Origin: Heterostelium album PN500
Lineage: Eukaryota > Evosea > Eumycetozoa > Acytosteliales > Acytosteliaceae
Assembly: GCF_000004825.1 (NCBI RefSeq)
Contig: NW_008805100.1
Location: 246,238-310,237 of the forward strand
Direction: 5' to 3'
DNA: 64,000 nt
Part shown: piece after piece, positions 1 to 10,211 of the stretch
Position numbering within the stretch: position 1 is the first letter of the stretch
Layout: each line of letters starts with the position of its first letter
The notes under the pieces: generated by a model
What the model was told of the DNA's origin: nothing
Database searches by the model: none
Seen by the model: only the letters and a program-made list of their open reading frames with translations
Made by a program: the position numbers and the translations under genes

Positions 1-1230
1 ATGTCGGTACACCAGAAACTTGTAATTTCATTTTGTTCCGGTCAAGGTAAAGTTTAAACATAAACAAACATACCAATTGTCCAATAGTTCTATTTAATTT
101 ATGATATCTATTATTCGTTTCATTATCTAATCTACCTAACAATTCATGAATTACTATAAACAAGTTATATTATCATCTGATTCCATCTGACTTTAAAAAT
201 AGGTATCATCTCTAACATATTAAAAAAAAATAGGTGACATACGTAACTACGATTACACGCTATAAAGCAATGTCATTCATGCTTGACTTACAATTGTTCT
301 ACAACAGATCATAAATACCTATCAAAACGGTTTCATCCTGGTTGATTGATCCACGACAATTTAATACTTTTGAAAGAGATAGTTGGGACAGCAGCAGTCG
401 TTGGCAATGCCGAATCTATCATCACTCTGTTTGACAAACCCATTCAAGGCTTTCGACTATGTGTGGCATGGCTGTATTTAAGGAACCATCTATACCCAGA
501 AACAATCAACGATGTCAATCTAATGATGTCCATGCTTAGAAGTTCTTCAAATTCTATGATGGGTCAATGGCATTCCAGTCACATTGAATAGGAGAGGAGA
601 GTTGGCGACTTTGGTGTATCATTATCCAAGAAAATGAATTTAGGTGAAGATATGTACAGGTTGTGAGTGGCTATATCTATCAGTGTCCACTTAGAACGAC
701 ACTCGGTCAATCAGTGATTAACAAAGTTGAAGATTGTGAGCGTTCTAGTATGACTGGGCACATCGAATTCCAACCTCTAATCAAATAGAAATAAACTAAT
801 CTGTTTTGATATATACATATTAAGTAAGATATTCTTTTATAATAATTCAAATAGTCTATTATGCATTACTTTTTCTTTGAACTGAAGAGTCACTTATTTT
901 TGTTTTAATTTAATCTTTAAAATTTTTTGTTTAAAAAAAAATAAAATTTTGTAAACCTTCGTTCATAAGAGACACAGAGAGGATTAGTGATGCTTTGGTT
1001 TACCATGATGGCAAAAGCCAACTCTCTGACTCTATTCGTGACGTTGCTAAAACCAACAGCAACTCGATGAGTAAGCTCACACCAGTGATTGTGAAAGAGT
1101 CTGCTTCTCTAAGGATAAGCCAGAGATATCACATAACTCTTTAAAATTAATATTTTTTTAGAACAAAATTTCTTAATAACCGTCATTAATGAAGTTCATT
1201 TTTAACAAATATACAGAGTAATAAATCGAT
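1..1230. repeat. Degenerate repeat R1, first copy
   Basis: Three blocks recur in the same order near 4.1-4.6 kb: about 1-130 matches 4117-4248, about 985-1125 matches 4330-4470, and about 1160-1225 matches 4560-4627. The longest matching block can be read as a decayed coding stretch on the plus strand (motifs such as LSDS, RDVAKTN and TPVIVKESAS), but stops and indels interrupt it and I do not recognise the protein. A reading frame of 81 codons at 346-591 lies between the blocks; it matches nothing I know and is probably also a scrap. Confidence 0.6.
661..789 (+). pseudogene. Short decayed coding scrap
   Basis: The plus strand reads as a plausible protein segment (contains YIYQCPLRTTLGQSVINK) ending at a TAG at about 787-789, with no in-frame start. 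It lies inside the R1 mosaic. The family is not recognised. Treat it as a gene remnant, not a gene. Confidence 0.25.
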
Positions 1231-1289
1231 ATTGTTTTTAAAGTGTGAAGACATTTATTTATATATTTTTTAATGTGTTCTGATGTTCA

Positions 1290-1532
1290 TTTATCTCTTT
1301 TCTCAAATAATATTCTTTTTTTTTTGGTAGATGGTTTTTAAAAAAAAATTTTGGTACCTCCACATTACTTGGATATATTAGTACTAATAATAATGATTTT
1401 TTAATATTGATTGTATACGGTTGTGATTTGTTTAAAAACAATACGCATATGGATGAGGAATCTAATTTTGATGGTGTTTTTATGATAATTAATTGATATT
1501 GAGCATCAACTGTATCTGGTATTAGAATCCAA
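1290..1532 (-). pseudogene. FNIP-kinase N-terminal fragment (copy E)
   Basis: On the minus strand this reads PDTVDAQYQLIIIK and then LNKSQPYTINIKKS. That is the same order and spacing as the N-terminal domain of the four FNIP kinases in this window (PDTVDTQYQ and LNKSESYTINIQKS in copy A). Only about 80 codons survive. The upstream end abuts repeat R2 at about 1535, and the downstream end dissolves into AT-rich sequence. No kinase or FNIP segment follows. It is a truncated duplicate of the family, not a gene. Confidence 0.75.
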
Positions 1533-1534
1533 TT

Positions 1535-2905
1535 TTAGTTCTACAGTGACAATGTTTGTGAGCTGTTGGTTCATCTGGGTGCTAAGGTCATCTACTTTCG
1601 AAAGCCTGGCCAATCAGTGATCATTTTAAAGTATTGTTGTGGTGCTTGTTGTTACTGTCTTTACTGTATTACCACTCTATTATTATTTATTATTATTTAC
1701 ATTTGAACTATTATTTTCATTATTCTATTCATCAGTAAAGAAATTGTAGATGATGATGATGATTATTGATAGTTTGTGAAAAGAGTACACTGATCGCTGA
1801 CACCGTCAAAGAAGTCTTTGTTCTGAAGATGGCTAAAGTAACTCTGATGTCGAGTTTGTCGGGATTTTGGTGTGACGGTATCGATGAATATTGAATGTAC
1901 TGAGTTGGTAAAACTAATTGTATTACATTTTAATATCCAATGAGTCGGTGACCACTGAACCAGAAGTAGGATGTAAGGTGCTTGATGGAGGTTCTGTGGA
2001 TCCTGTGGTTCTGTACGTCCAGACTGCTACTAACTCGTTGCAGACATGGGTAATGTGTTGTCAGCATGCAAGTTACGCCTCTTAAAGTGGTGGTCATGTC
2101 TCTAACTGCTATCCATCTTCAACATGATCAAAGCTGGTGTAGTTCTTGTTCAAAAAACGTATTGCTGTCACTCATCGTCAAGTATGCCAAAGTTATTCTA
2201 TTAATCTGTACGTTGTGTTACCAAGCGATTCTGAAATAGCTGTAATAGAGAGCATGATCAAAGCGACAACGGTAGGCAAGACACTTGCGATCATCACGTG
2301 ACTGACCAGACCACACCACACCATTTCATCGGGATACAACACACCAGTGCATTGTAACTCTGATTCTTACGAACGATTTCCTTCAGAGCAGCTGACTTTC
2401 ATGTGGTTGATAGCTGGTCAAACTTCAAGTTTTACTAATCAGATTTACCGAGTGAGTGTTCAAAGGTATGATTGGCATTCCTTCAAGTACATTTAACATT
2501 CAAATAGAAATCGACTAAAACTGATTTATTATGTTACATAATAAGTAAGTAAGCTATTCTTTTATAATTCAAATTAATATTGATTACATTTGATCACTTA
2601 CACTAAATAGCATTACTTTTACTTATTTTTACTTTAAACCTATTGGTTGAATCTATATTAATGTGATGCACCAATTAATGTTATCATAAGAGATATATAT
2701 TATTTAATGTTGTTTCTGATTGTGAAAATTATCGATACATTTCATTATTTAAAAAAAAATATCAAAAAAAAAAGAATAGGTAACATTCATTTCAAAATGA
2801 AGTTAAAGTTTGGTTTAAAAATTTAATTTTTTGGTTATTTAAAAATACTTAATAAAAATCTATTTATTCTTTTAGATGAATAAGATAAAATTAACAAAGA
2901 AAGAA
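1535..2905. repeat. Degenerate interspersed repeat R2, copy 1
   Basis: This segment aligns over most of its length with 41945-43385, with indels and point changes. Parts recur at 46860-47240, 47530-47900 and, for the distal end, 56490-56960. On the plus strand short protein-like stretches are conserved between copies (for example LGAKVIYFRKPGQSVI at about 1580-1620 and ADTVKEVFVLKMAKV at about 1800-1850), but every frame is interrupted. No terminal repeats or target-site duplications were visible. It may be an old transposable element or a decayed multi-copy gene. Confidence 0.6.
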
Positions 2906-3187
2906 GAGAGAAAGAAAAGAGAAACTCTCTTATTCACATTTCATTTTTGGTTCTTTTGAAGACTTTGGACATGCAGGTTCAGAGAAATTTATTCTACATG
3001 TTCCAAACTTGTAAGTTATAACTACAATATTTAGCATACTGAGTGATTTTACATTTGTTAACCAATTGTTATCATAGATGACAGATCACCATACAATAGA
3101 TTCATGCTATCTTTACACGGTTTGTCAAACGAATAGACTTGAGCAAACAAGAATAGATAGATATGTTTCAGATTGTGTAGCTCAACA

Positions 3188-3470
3188 TCAGTTAAATGGA
3201 TGGGTTAGACCATAAGTAGTGTGATTCATGAAGTTAGCACGCGTTGTTCTCAATGGAAGCAGGCGTCTATCGGATGCCATCATTAGTGAACCTGGAGGTA
3301 ATGTCTGTGGCATAATGACTGGATTCTTTTCGAAGGTGGCTGTGATGATCATCAGTAGTGCTTTTACAGAATTGTCCATTGATTAAAGGTTGACAAAAGT
3401 TTGTAGTGTCGATAGAATCGGTGGTTTGCAACGTCGAAAAAGCTCGATGCTTCAATAGAATCTAACATTC
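3188..3470. other. Decayed GC-richer segment, origin unknown
   Basis: This stretch is richer in G+C than its surroundings and is open in two minus-strand frames of about 60 codons each. That is how decayed coding DNA often looks in this genome. Neither translation matches a family I recognise. It directly precedes the splA-like fragment, so it may have been copied in with it, but it does not match the window's splA-like gene. Confidence 0.2.
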
Positions 3471-3473
3471 CAC

Positions 3474-3765
3474 CAGCATACAAGACAACATTCACGGTCT
3501 GCTTTGTCGACACATAATGAATAATAATGATAGTACGACTTCAGCAACAGCAGCAACAACAACATCATCATCAATATCACCGGTCACACCAAATCATCAC
3601 CAAGCACTTTCAAATTATGCACAACCCATTCTACCACATCCACTCCAACAGCAGCAGAAACAACTGATAAAGTCTGCATCAGAAAACAGTACCATACACC
3701 AAAGTAGTAGTAGTTAATTCATTCATCATAAGAGGCGCGGTATTAAACCATCAACATTAATAAAG
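3474..3765 (+). pseudogene. Fragment copied from the splA-like kinase N-terminus
   Basis: The plus strand matches the minus-strand splA-like gene at about 28230-28570. Shared features in order are the non-coding-frame match around the Arg/His-rich start, then NNDSTT, SISPVTPNHHQALSN, a Pro/Gln stretch, KQLIKSASENST and, after a stop at 3715-3717, GIKPS. The parent has SISPGTPNHHQALSN, KQLIKSASENST and GIKPSF. The poly-Pro and poly-Asn runs are altered, a stop codon interrupts, and neither SPRY nor kinase sequence follows. It is a non-functional duplicated fragment of a low-complexity exon, inverted relative to its source. Confidence 0.8.
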
Positions 3766-4116
3766 TTATGTTGATTCATTTGAGATAATTATAATTCTAA
3801 GTACCATATGAATCTAGATTTGTTAAAAATCAAATAAAACCCCACACCTGACCAGACATAGCAAAAATAGTGTTCTGCAGTCGCCACAAACTTTTTTTCA
3901 TGCAAAAAAAAAAAAATGTGTGAACAGCAAGTGGTTCGCTATGTTGGTTTTTTTTTGTTTTTCTCACTAGCTTTAATTGACTTTTAACATTTATTGACAT
4001 TTAGTTTATTGATTTATATTTATTTGTGTTCGATATTATGTTCTATTATGAATGAGATCATCACAAAATCAATACTCTGTTTGACTTGCAATCATTTGTC
4101 AATAAACCCTTGGTGC

Positions 4117-4630
4117 ATGTTGGTACACCAGAAACTGTAATTTCATTTTGTTCAGGTCAAGTAAAGTTTAAAACATAAACAAACATACCAATTGTCCAAT
4201 AGCTCTATTTAATTTATGATATCTATTGTTTATTTCATTATTCATGTACTTCTAAATCTAAAAAACTTAATATAAAGTAAAGATCATATGCTCTCGCAGT
4301 ACAAATCACTTGTTACCAATTGCTGTCAAAGAAGTGCTTTGGTCTGGCATGATGACAAAGGCCAACTCTCTGACTCTGGAGTGCGTGACGTCGCTAAAAC
4401 CAACATCAACTCGATGAGTAAACGCACACCGGTGATTGTGAAAGAGTCTGCTTCTCCAAGGCTAAGCCAGATTAATATTAATATTAAAAATAAATAAAGA
4501 GACTGTAAAGTTATCAAAATTATATTTATTTAGATTCAAATCACGCTATTATCAATTGTACAAACAAACTTTCTTAACCACCGCCAATAATGAGGTTCAT
4601 TTTTAACAAATATAAAGTGTAATAAAAGAA
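4117..4630. repeat. Degenerate repeat R1, second copy
   Basis: This is the counterpart of 1-1230 but more compact, with the same three blocks in the same order. It carries a 69-codon open frame at 4288-4497 (contains LSDSGVRDVAKTN and TPVIVKESASPRLSQ) that aligns with the broken frame at about 985-1125. The copy ends about 175 bp before the start codon of FNIP kinase A, so it may contribute promoter sequence. The protein family is not recognised. Confidence 0.6.
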
Positions 4631-4805
4631 TAATGTTTTTGCAATGGGCTTTAAAGCCAAAATTTTTTTGTGGGACTAAAATTAAATAATTAAATTATTA
4701 TTTTTGGTTTTAAATTTAAATAATATTATTAATCACCACTACATTTAACATTTGCAATGATTTTGCAAACAATCATTTTTGATAAAATATAGAATAATGT
4801 TCAAA

Positions 4806-7752
4806 ATGAATACAAATACAAATAGAATCGAGAAAACAAATAGATTAATCAATGGAAAGAATGTCTTGGAATTTAGAAGTTATGAATCTATATTTGATGA
4901 AGATCTAATAGTTTTAGTTCATAATCATTTGAAAGATAAAGATAATGAACAACACACAAATATCATATTAATCAGAAATACTAAAACTAATGATGAGATA
5001 GTAGTTCCAGATACAGTCGATACTCAATATCAATTTATAATAATCTTTCCATATTCACCCTTAAATCTATCGATACTTTTAAACAAATCAGAATCATACA
5101 CAATCAATATTCAAAAAAGTCAATTCAAAGACACGTTTGACTATTTCAAACAAAGACACATCATTAATAACAAACAATATCATTCAATATCAAGATTTAC
5201 AAACAGTAATGATATCAATGATGTATATTTAGTGTGTGGTACTGATGAAAAAAGATTGGTAAGATCATTTTTCAAAGTAATTAATCAATTGACAATCATA
5301 AAACTAACAAAATCAATTCAAAAGTATGTTTATAAAAAGATAAACTATAAAGGTAAAGATAATCAGAAATCTTATGAAAGAACTGAGAATGAAATCAAAT
5401 CAATGAAATTACTCAAAGGTAATCGAAGATTTGTTCAACTTGTTGACTATCATCATGATAAAGACAATCAAATCTTTCATATCATCACTGATTATTGTTA
5501 TGGTGGTGATCTTACTCAAAAGTATAAACATTTAACTGATCATAATCTGTAAGAATAAAAAATAAAATTCTAATACAATCGAGATATTGATTTAACTTTC
5601 ATATTGAACATAAAAATAGGATCTTTAAAGAATCAGATATTAGCGAATATATTCGACAACTTTTCAATATTCTTTTGGATCTTGATAAACATGGAATTGT
5701 TCATTGTGATATCAAACCATCAAATATATTCATTGGTAAATATGGTACTTTGATTCTTGGTGATTTTGGATGTTGTAAATTCATTGATCAATCAACAATC
5801 ATTGAATATCAAGATTCAAAAGTATATCTTGAACAACCTGTTGTCATAACAAGTGTTTCGAATTCGAAAGAAATATCAGATCCAACTATCGATATAGATC
5901 CAAACACACTTATAAATGCAACTCGTGGAACACCTGGTTATATTGCACCAGTAAGTAAATTCTGATTAAATTAAATATATTTTTTAACTTATTCCATAAA
6001 ATAATAATACAATTAGGAAGCAATGAACAGACAATATGCACAATCATGTGACATCTTTTCAATTGGATCAACAATTCTCAAATTATTATGTTGGTAAATA
6101 CTCGAATAATCATTTTTTTAAAATATTATTATCAATCAGATATTAACTCTGTATTTTTGAATATTTAAATTTATCAGTCATCAAGATGATCGAAATAATC
6201 ATGATTTATTCAAATTAAATAGTGAAATTAAGATTTCAGAATGTAGATATTCAAAACAATTGATTGAATTTATTCATCGATTGTTGGATCAGAGTCCAAA
6301 GAATAGAGAATCATTGAATCAATTATTAAACCAATATATTGAAACCATCACCAATCAACATTTAATTACATTCAATTTAAATACTACATTCAAAAACACC
6401 TCAGTAAATATCACTGAAATCAAATTTGGTGATGGATTTAATCAACCTTTGGAATCTAATTCACTCCCTCCAAATCTGAAATCATTATCATTTGGATATT
6501 CTTTCAATCAAATATTATCAGTTGGTGTGTTACCTGAATCACTGCAATCATTGGAGTTTGGATATTCATTCAATCAAATATTATCAGTTGGTGTGTTACC
6601 TAAATCACTGACATCATTGAAGTTTGGAAGGGAATTTAATCAAATATTATCAGTTGGTGTGTTACCTCAATCACTGAAATCATTGGAGTTTGGTGATAAA
6701 TTCAATCAAATATTATCAGTTGGTGTGTTACATGAATCACTGAAATCATTATCATTTGGATATTCATTCAAACAAATATTATCAGTTGGTGTCTTACCTA
6801 AATCACTTGAATCATTGGTGTTTGGAAATGAATTCAATAAAATATTATCAGTTGGTGTGTTACCTGAATCACTGAAATCATTGGTGTTTGGTGGTAAATT
6901 CAATCAAATATTATCAGTTGGTGTCTTACCTAAATCACTTGAATCATTGAAGTTTGGATATGAATTCAATCAAATATTATCAGTTGGTGTCTTACCTGAA
7001 TCACTGAAATCATTGGTGTTTGGAAATGAATTCAATCAAATATTATCAGTTGGTGTTTTACCTAAATCACTTGAATCATTGAAGTTTGGAAATGGATTCA
7101 ATCAAATATTATCAGTTGGTGTGTTACCTGAATCACTTGAATCATTGGTGTTTGGATTTAAAATCAATCAAAATTTATCAAAAGGTGAGTTAGTCGAATC
7201 ACATATCTTAAAAAAATTGTTAATAATGTAAAAATTATAGGTTATCAATATAGAATTGAGAGAGAAGTTCTACCACAACATCTTAAAGAGATAGATTTCG
7301 GTTTACATGATCAACCATTGGATATTGGAGTATTACCACAATCTCTACAACATTTAAAACTTAGGTCTTATAAACACATGATTGGCATTGGTGTTCTTCC
7401 ATCATCACTCAAAATCATATCAATTTTTAGTCAATTTGGAGAATCTAAAACAAATACCTCGTTACCAAAATCAATTTCATCACTCGTTATTGGTGGATAT
7501 CATAAAGATTTAAAGAATCAAAGCACATTTCTTTCAAATCTAAATATTCTTGAAATTAATGATTGTGGTCAGCAAAAATTTGAAGCATTGATATTAACCA
7601 ATTCTCAAGATTCACTTGAATTTATAAAAGAATTCTATCCAATGTATTATTCAGATAACGATTTATGGAAGATCAGAGACTCCTATATTTCTTCTCAGTA
7701 CATTCTCAAAGGAGAATACATCACTGCTCTACTTTTATCACTATGGAATTAA
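4806..7752 (+). CDS. FNIP-repeat protein kinase, copy A
   Basis: Six exons are inferred: 4806-5258, 5325-5548, 5620-5950, 6017-6093, 6178-7184 and 7241-7752. They join in frame to 867 residues. After a family-specific N-terminal domain (about 1-130) comes a protein kinase domain: VYLVCGT as the glycine-loop strand, catalytic Lys in YVYKK (about 155), HCDIKPSN (about 253; HRD is HCD here) and DFGCCKF (about 271). The activation segment ends in GTPGYIAPEA across the third intron. From about residue 449 come at least eleven 22-residue FNIP repeats (FNQILSVGVLPESLKSL...), then a divergent C-terminal region. FNIP repeats are leucine-rich-repeat-like and probably bind a partner; the substrate is unknown. 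I chose the Met at 4806 because copies B and C also begin MNTN. All joins keep frame, so this looks like the intact family member. Confidence 0.85.
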
Positions 7753-8123
7753 CATTTCTAAGAATATGTTTTTTAAAAATAAAGTTTTTCTTTCTTTGTT
7801 AATTTTATTTTATTTTAATTTGTAAATTCTATTCTAAAATAATAAATACAGTAAAATTACTATTTTTTTACCATCTAGTACCAAACTTGAAGATTAGTAT
7901 ATATCTTTTATATTTTTAATTTATTAAAGTTAAATAATATATTATCAGTAAGTACAAATTAAGATGTATTCAAATATAAGTCTTAATTTAAAAAAATAAA
8001 AATAAAAAATAAAAAAAAATAAAAAATAAAAAAAGTTATAAATTCAAACATGACAATTATTTAGTAAGGAATGGTGAGTTGATGTTTTGAAGAAAAAATA
8101 ATTTTTAAAAAAAAATAATTTAT
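7753..8123. other. AT-rich spacer
   Basis: No coding signal is seen. AATAAA-type polyadenylation motifs follow the stop codon of kinase A, and A-rich and T-rich runs fill the remainder up to the mariner fragment. Confidence 0.5.
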
Positions 8124-8411
8124 TTAATATTTGGTCCATTTGCCTTTTGCCTGTATAATAGCTTCCATTCGGTTTGGAAGTGATTCATATAAATGGTCAA
8201 TTAATTGTTGGTCAATATCCTCCCATATCTCACAGATCACCTCCATCATATCAGCGCCAGGGTGACTGTACATGTGATTCTTTACTTTCTTTTTAACTAT
8301 TCCCCATAGGTTCTCGATGATATTAATATCTGGTGAGTATGCCGGTATGAGGATAGATTTCTTAAACGTCGATATAATAGAACCCAGAGGAGAGATTGAA
8401 TCATAAACCAT
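8124..8411 (-). mobile_element. Tc1/mariner transposase, C-terminal fragment
   Basis: The minus strand encodes about 95 residues containing AYSPDINIIENLWGIVKKKV. This is the signature around the last acidic residue of the Tc1/mariner DDE/D catalytic domain (SPDLNPIENLW in typical Tc1 enzymes). It is followed by a short helical tail ending in GKWTKY. The DNA-binding helix-turn-helix domains and the first two catalytic aspartates are absent. Upstream the frame runs straight into an unrelated plus-strand transposase fragment, so the element is 5' truncated. No terminal inverted repeat was identified. Non-functional. Confidence 0.8.
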
Positions 8412-8429
8412 TAGTAATCAACAATACAA

Positions 8430-9033
8430 AAATGTATTGTGCGATTGACTCTTCCTCTTATAGAATCAAAAAACCGTCTCAAAGCCATTCATATGAAAAA
8501 CAATTTTTTTCTGTTGAACATAATTTCCATTGCATAAAGATAGAGTCGGCAGTCTGCATCGATGATGGAACAATAATATGGGTTGCTCCATGTAATATTT
8601 ATTTAATTAACTTATCAATCACGAATATTATTTTATTAGCATCAATCCATATTTAGATTATGCTATAGGTACAGTTCATGATCTTACTATGGCACGGGAG
8701 TCAGGTGTAATGAATCCTGATACATTCAAGCTTGCTGAAGGAGAACGTATTTTGGCAGATCTTGGATATGTGGGTGAACCTGAAGTGTTTATGACTCCAC
8801 AGAAAGGAGATTCAGCAGATTTATCTATTTTAGAAAATGCATTAAATAGTCTCAAGCACAGATTCAGAACAATTATTGAGAATCTGTATGGTAGACAAAC
8901 ATCCTCTTTGGCCATCCTCAGAACTGCCTACAGAGGAGATATTGACGATTTTGGTGAGATCTTGCAAATTATTTATTGGGTTACCGCTTTTTTGTTACAA
9001 GAAAATCCTCTCAGAAAAAAAAGAAAAATTTAA
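8430..9033 (+). mobile_element. PIF/Harbinger-type (DDE_Tnp_4) transposase, 5'-truncated
   Basis: The plus strand shows the catalytic core of a Harbinger-like nuclease in the expected order. These are AIDSSSYRI (first Asp), FHCIKIE with DGTIIWVAP, then TVHDLTMAR (second Asp), ILADLGYVGEPEVF (third acidic position) and the RTIIENLYGR helix. It ends ENPLRKKRKI and TAA at 9031-9033. An AT-rich insert at about 8592-8668 has GT and AG ends, and removing it joins WVAPC to TVHDL in frame, so it is probably an intron. The N-terminal part is missing and the start abuts the mariner fragment. Probably dead; no terminal repeats were seen. Confidence 0.75.
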
Positions 9034-9101
9034 AAAAAATAAAAAAAATTTGCAAAAAAGCGTTTTTAATTCCTCATATTTTTAAATTACTCATTAGATA
9101 A

Positions 9102-9407
9102 TTCCATCGTCCAATCGAAATAAAACCTATCGATAAAGATCTAAAGATTGTTCAGAACAAGATAATAGATACGTACGTGGCAATGATAGATATTAAACAG
9201 GGTCTTTGTTTAGAAAACTTCGAGATGGTCGAGTACTCTCTTAATATAGCCACAATTTCTCTCGCAAATGTGTTCAGCTCCGTCAGTAATTTAAGAATGA
9301 AAGAAGCAACCAAGAAGACGAACTTTAATAAACAATTCTCAGTGGTTTCTAGATCAGAAGATTACTTGTGGGATGCTATTCAAGGAAATAAGTTCTGTTG
9401 GTATTGA
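9102..9407 (+). pseudogene. Unknown coding remnant, about 100 residues
   Basis: An open plus-strand frame without an obvious start reads as a plausible folded protein segment (contains KIVQNKIIDTYVAMIDIKQG, LANVFSSVSNLRMKEATKK and SEDYLWDAIQGNKF). It begins just after an in-frame stop and ends at TAA 9405-9407. The family is not recognised. Its position right after a transposase fragment makes a mobile-element or broken-gene origin likely. A real gene with an upstream exon cannot be excluded. Confidence 0.3.
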
Positions 9408-9443
9408 ATATAAAATAAAAAAAAGATATACATTTATAATTAC

Positions 9444-9502
9444 CTGAGTGATACAGATAAAACTAGAACAACTACAATTAAAATAGAGGTATTGAATTTC
9501 AT
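9444..9502 (-). pseudogene. Orphan signal-peptide exon
   Basis: The minus strand encodes MKFNTSILIVVVLVLSVSL, a textbook secretion signal, followed at once by a GTAATT splice donor. No convincing downstream exon was found on the minus strand; the nearest acceptor leads to a stop within a few codons. A secreted Cys-rich exon lies 175 bp away on the opposite strand. It could be the first exon of a lost or rearranged small secreted-protein gene. Confidence 0.35.
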
Positions 9503-9621
9503 TTTTTATATTTGTTTGAATTAATAATAATACTATGATGTGTTATAATGGATTAATCTTTTAAATAGAAAAAATTGTAAACTTTGTAAAGAACCGATAA
9601 AAAAAAATATTAATTTAATAG

Positions 9622-9765
9622 ATCATTCAAAGAATACACATTTGTCTTTTGATTGGGTCTAAGTTTTTGGTTTTTAATGAATATAGCTGTGTTCAAGCAT
9701 GTGTTTACGACTCTGATTGCGGTCCAACTGGTAGATGTATCAATACAAGATGTGTATCCCGTTAA
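9622..9765 (+). pseudogene. Cysteine-rich secreted-peptide exon (orphan)
   Basis: The plus strand contains CVQACVYDSDCGPTGRC followed by INTRCVSR and a stop at 9763-9765. Five closely spaced cysteines in this pattern (C-x3-C-x6-C-x5-C-x4-C) resemble small disulphide-rich secreted modules of dictyostelids. No in-frame ATG or signal peptide precedes it on this strand. A second frame is also open here but lacks the cysteine pattern. Likely the terminal exon of a small secreted protein whose first exon is missing or inverted. Confidence 0.35.
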
Positions 9766-10211
9766 AACACTCAAAAAAGTAAACCATTCCATTTAAATAA
9801 TAAATTTATTCTTTTTATATTCATGACTTAATATTGATGCTTCTATTTTTTAAATTATTGTATTAAGATATCGCTAATACACTGAACAAACATAAAGTAA
9901 AAAAAATGGTAAATAATTTAATTTTTCGTTAAATACCCATCTTTCTTTAATTTATTCATAAATATAACACCTTTTTAATGTAATGTTTTTAAAGATATTG
10001 ATTATTGAAGAATGATATATTATTAGCTAAATGTATTAATAAAATTAAAAACAAAAAAAAAAAGATTATTTTTCATTAAAAAATTAAAAAAAAAATTTTA
10101 ATTTTTGTCTTTGTTTGTTATAATTACGATTTATATTAGTAAAGCTGCTGAAAGAATAAAGTTGAATTATAATTAAAACAAAAGAATAAATATTTTTCTA
10201 TTATAGATATA
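9766..10211. other. AT-rich spacer
   Basis: The stretch holds only A/T runs, with no coding signal on either strand. It provides the upstream region of the ankyrin-type pseudogene. Confidence 0.5.
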
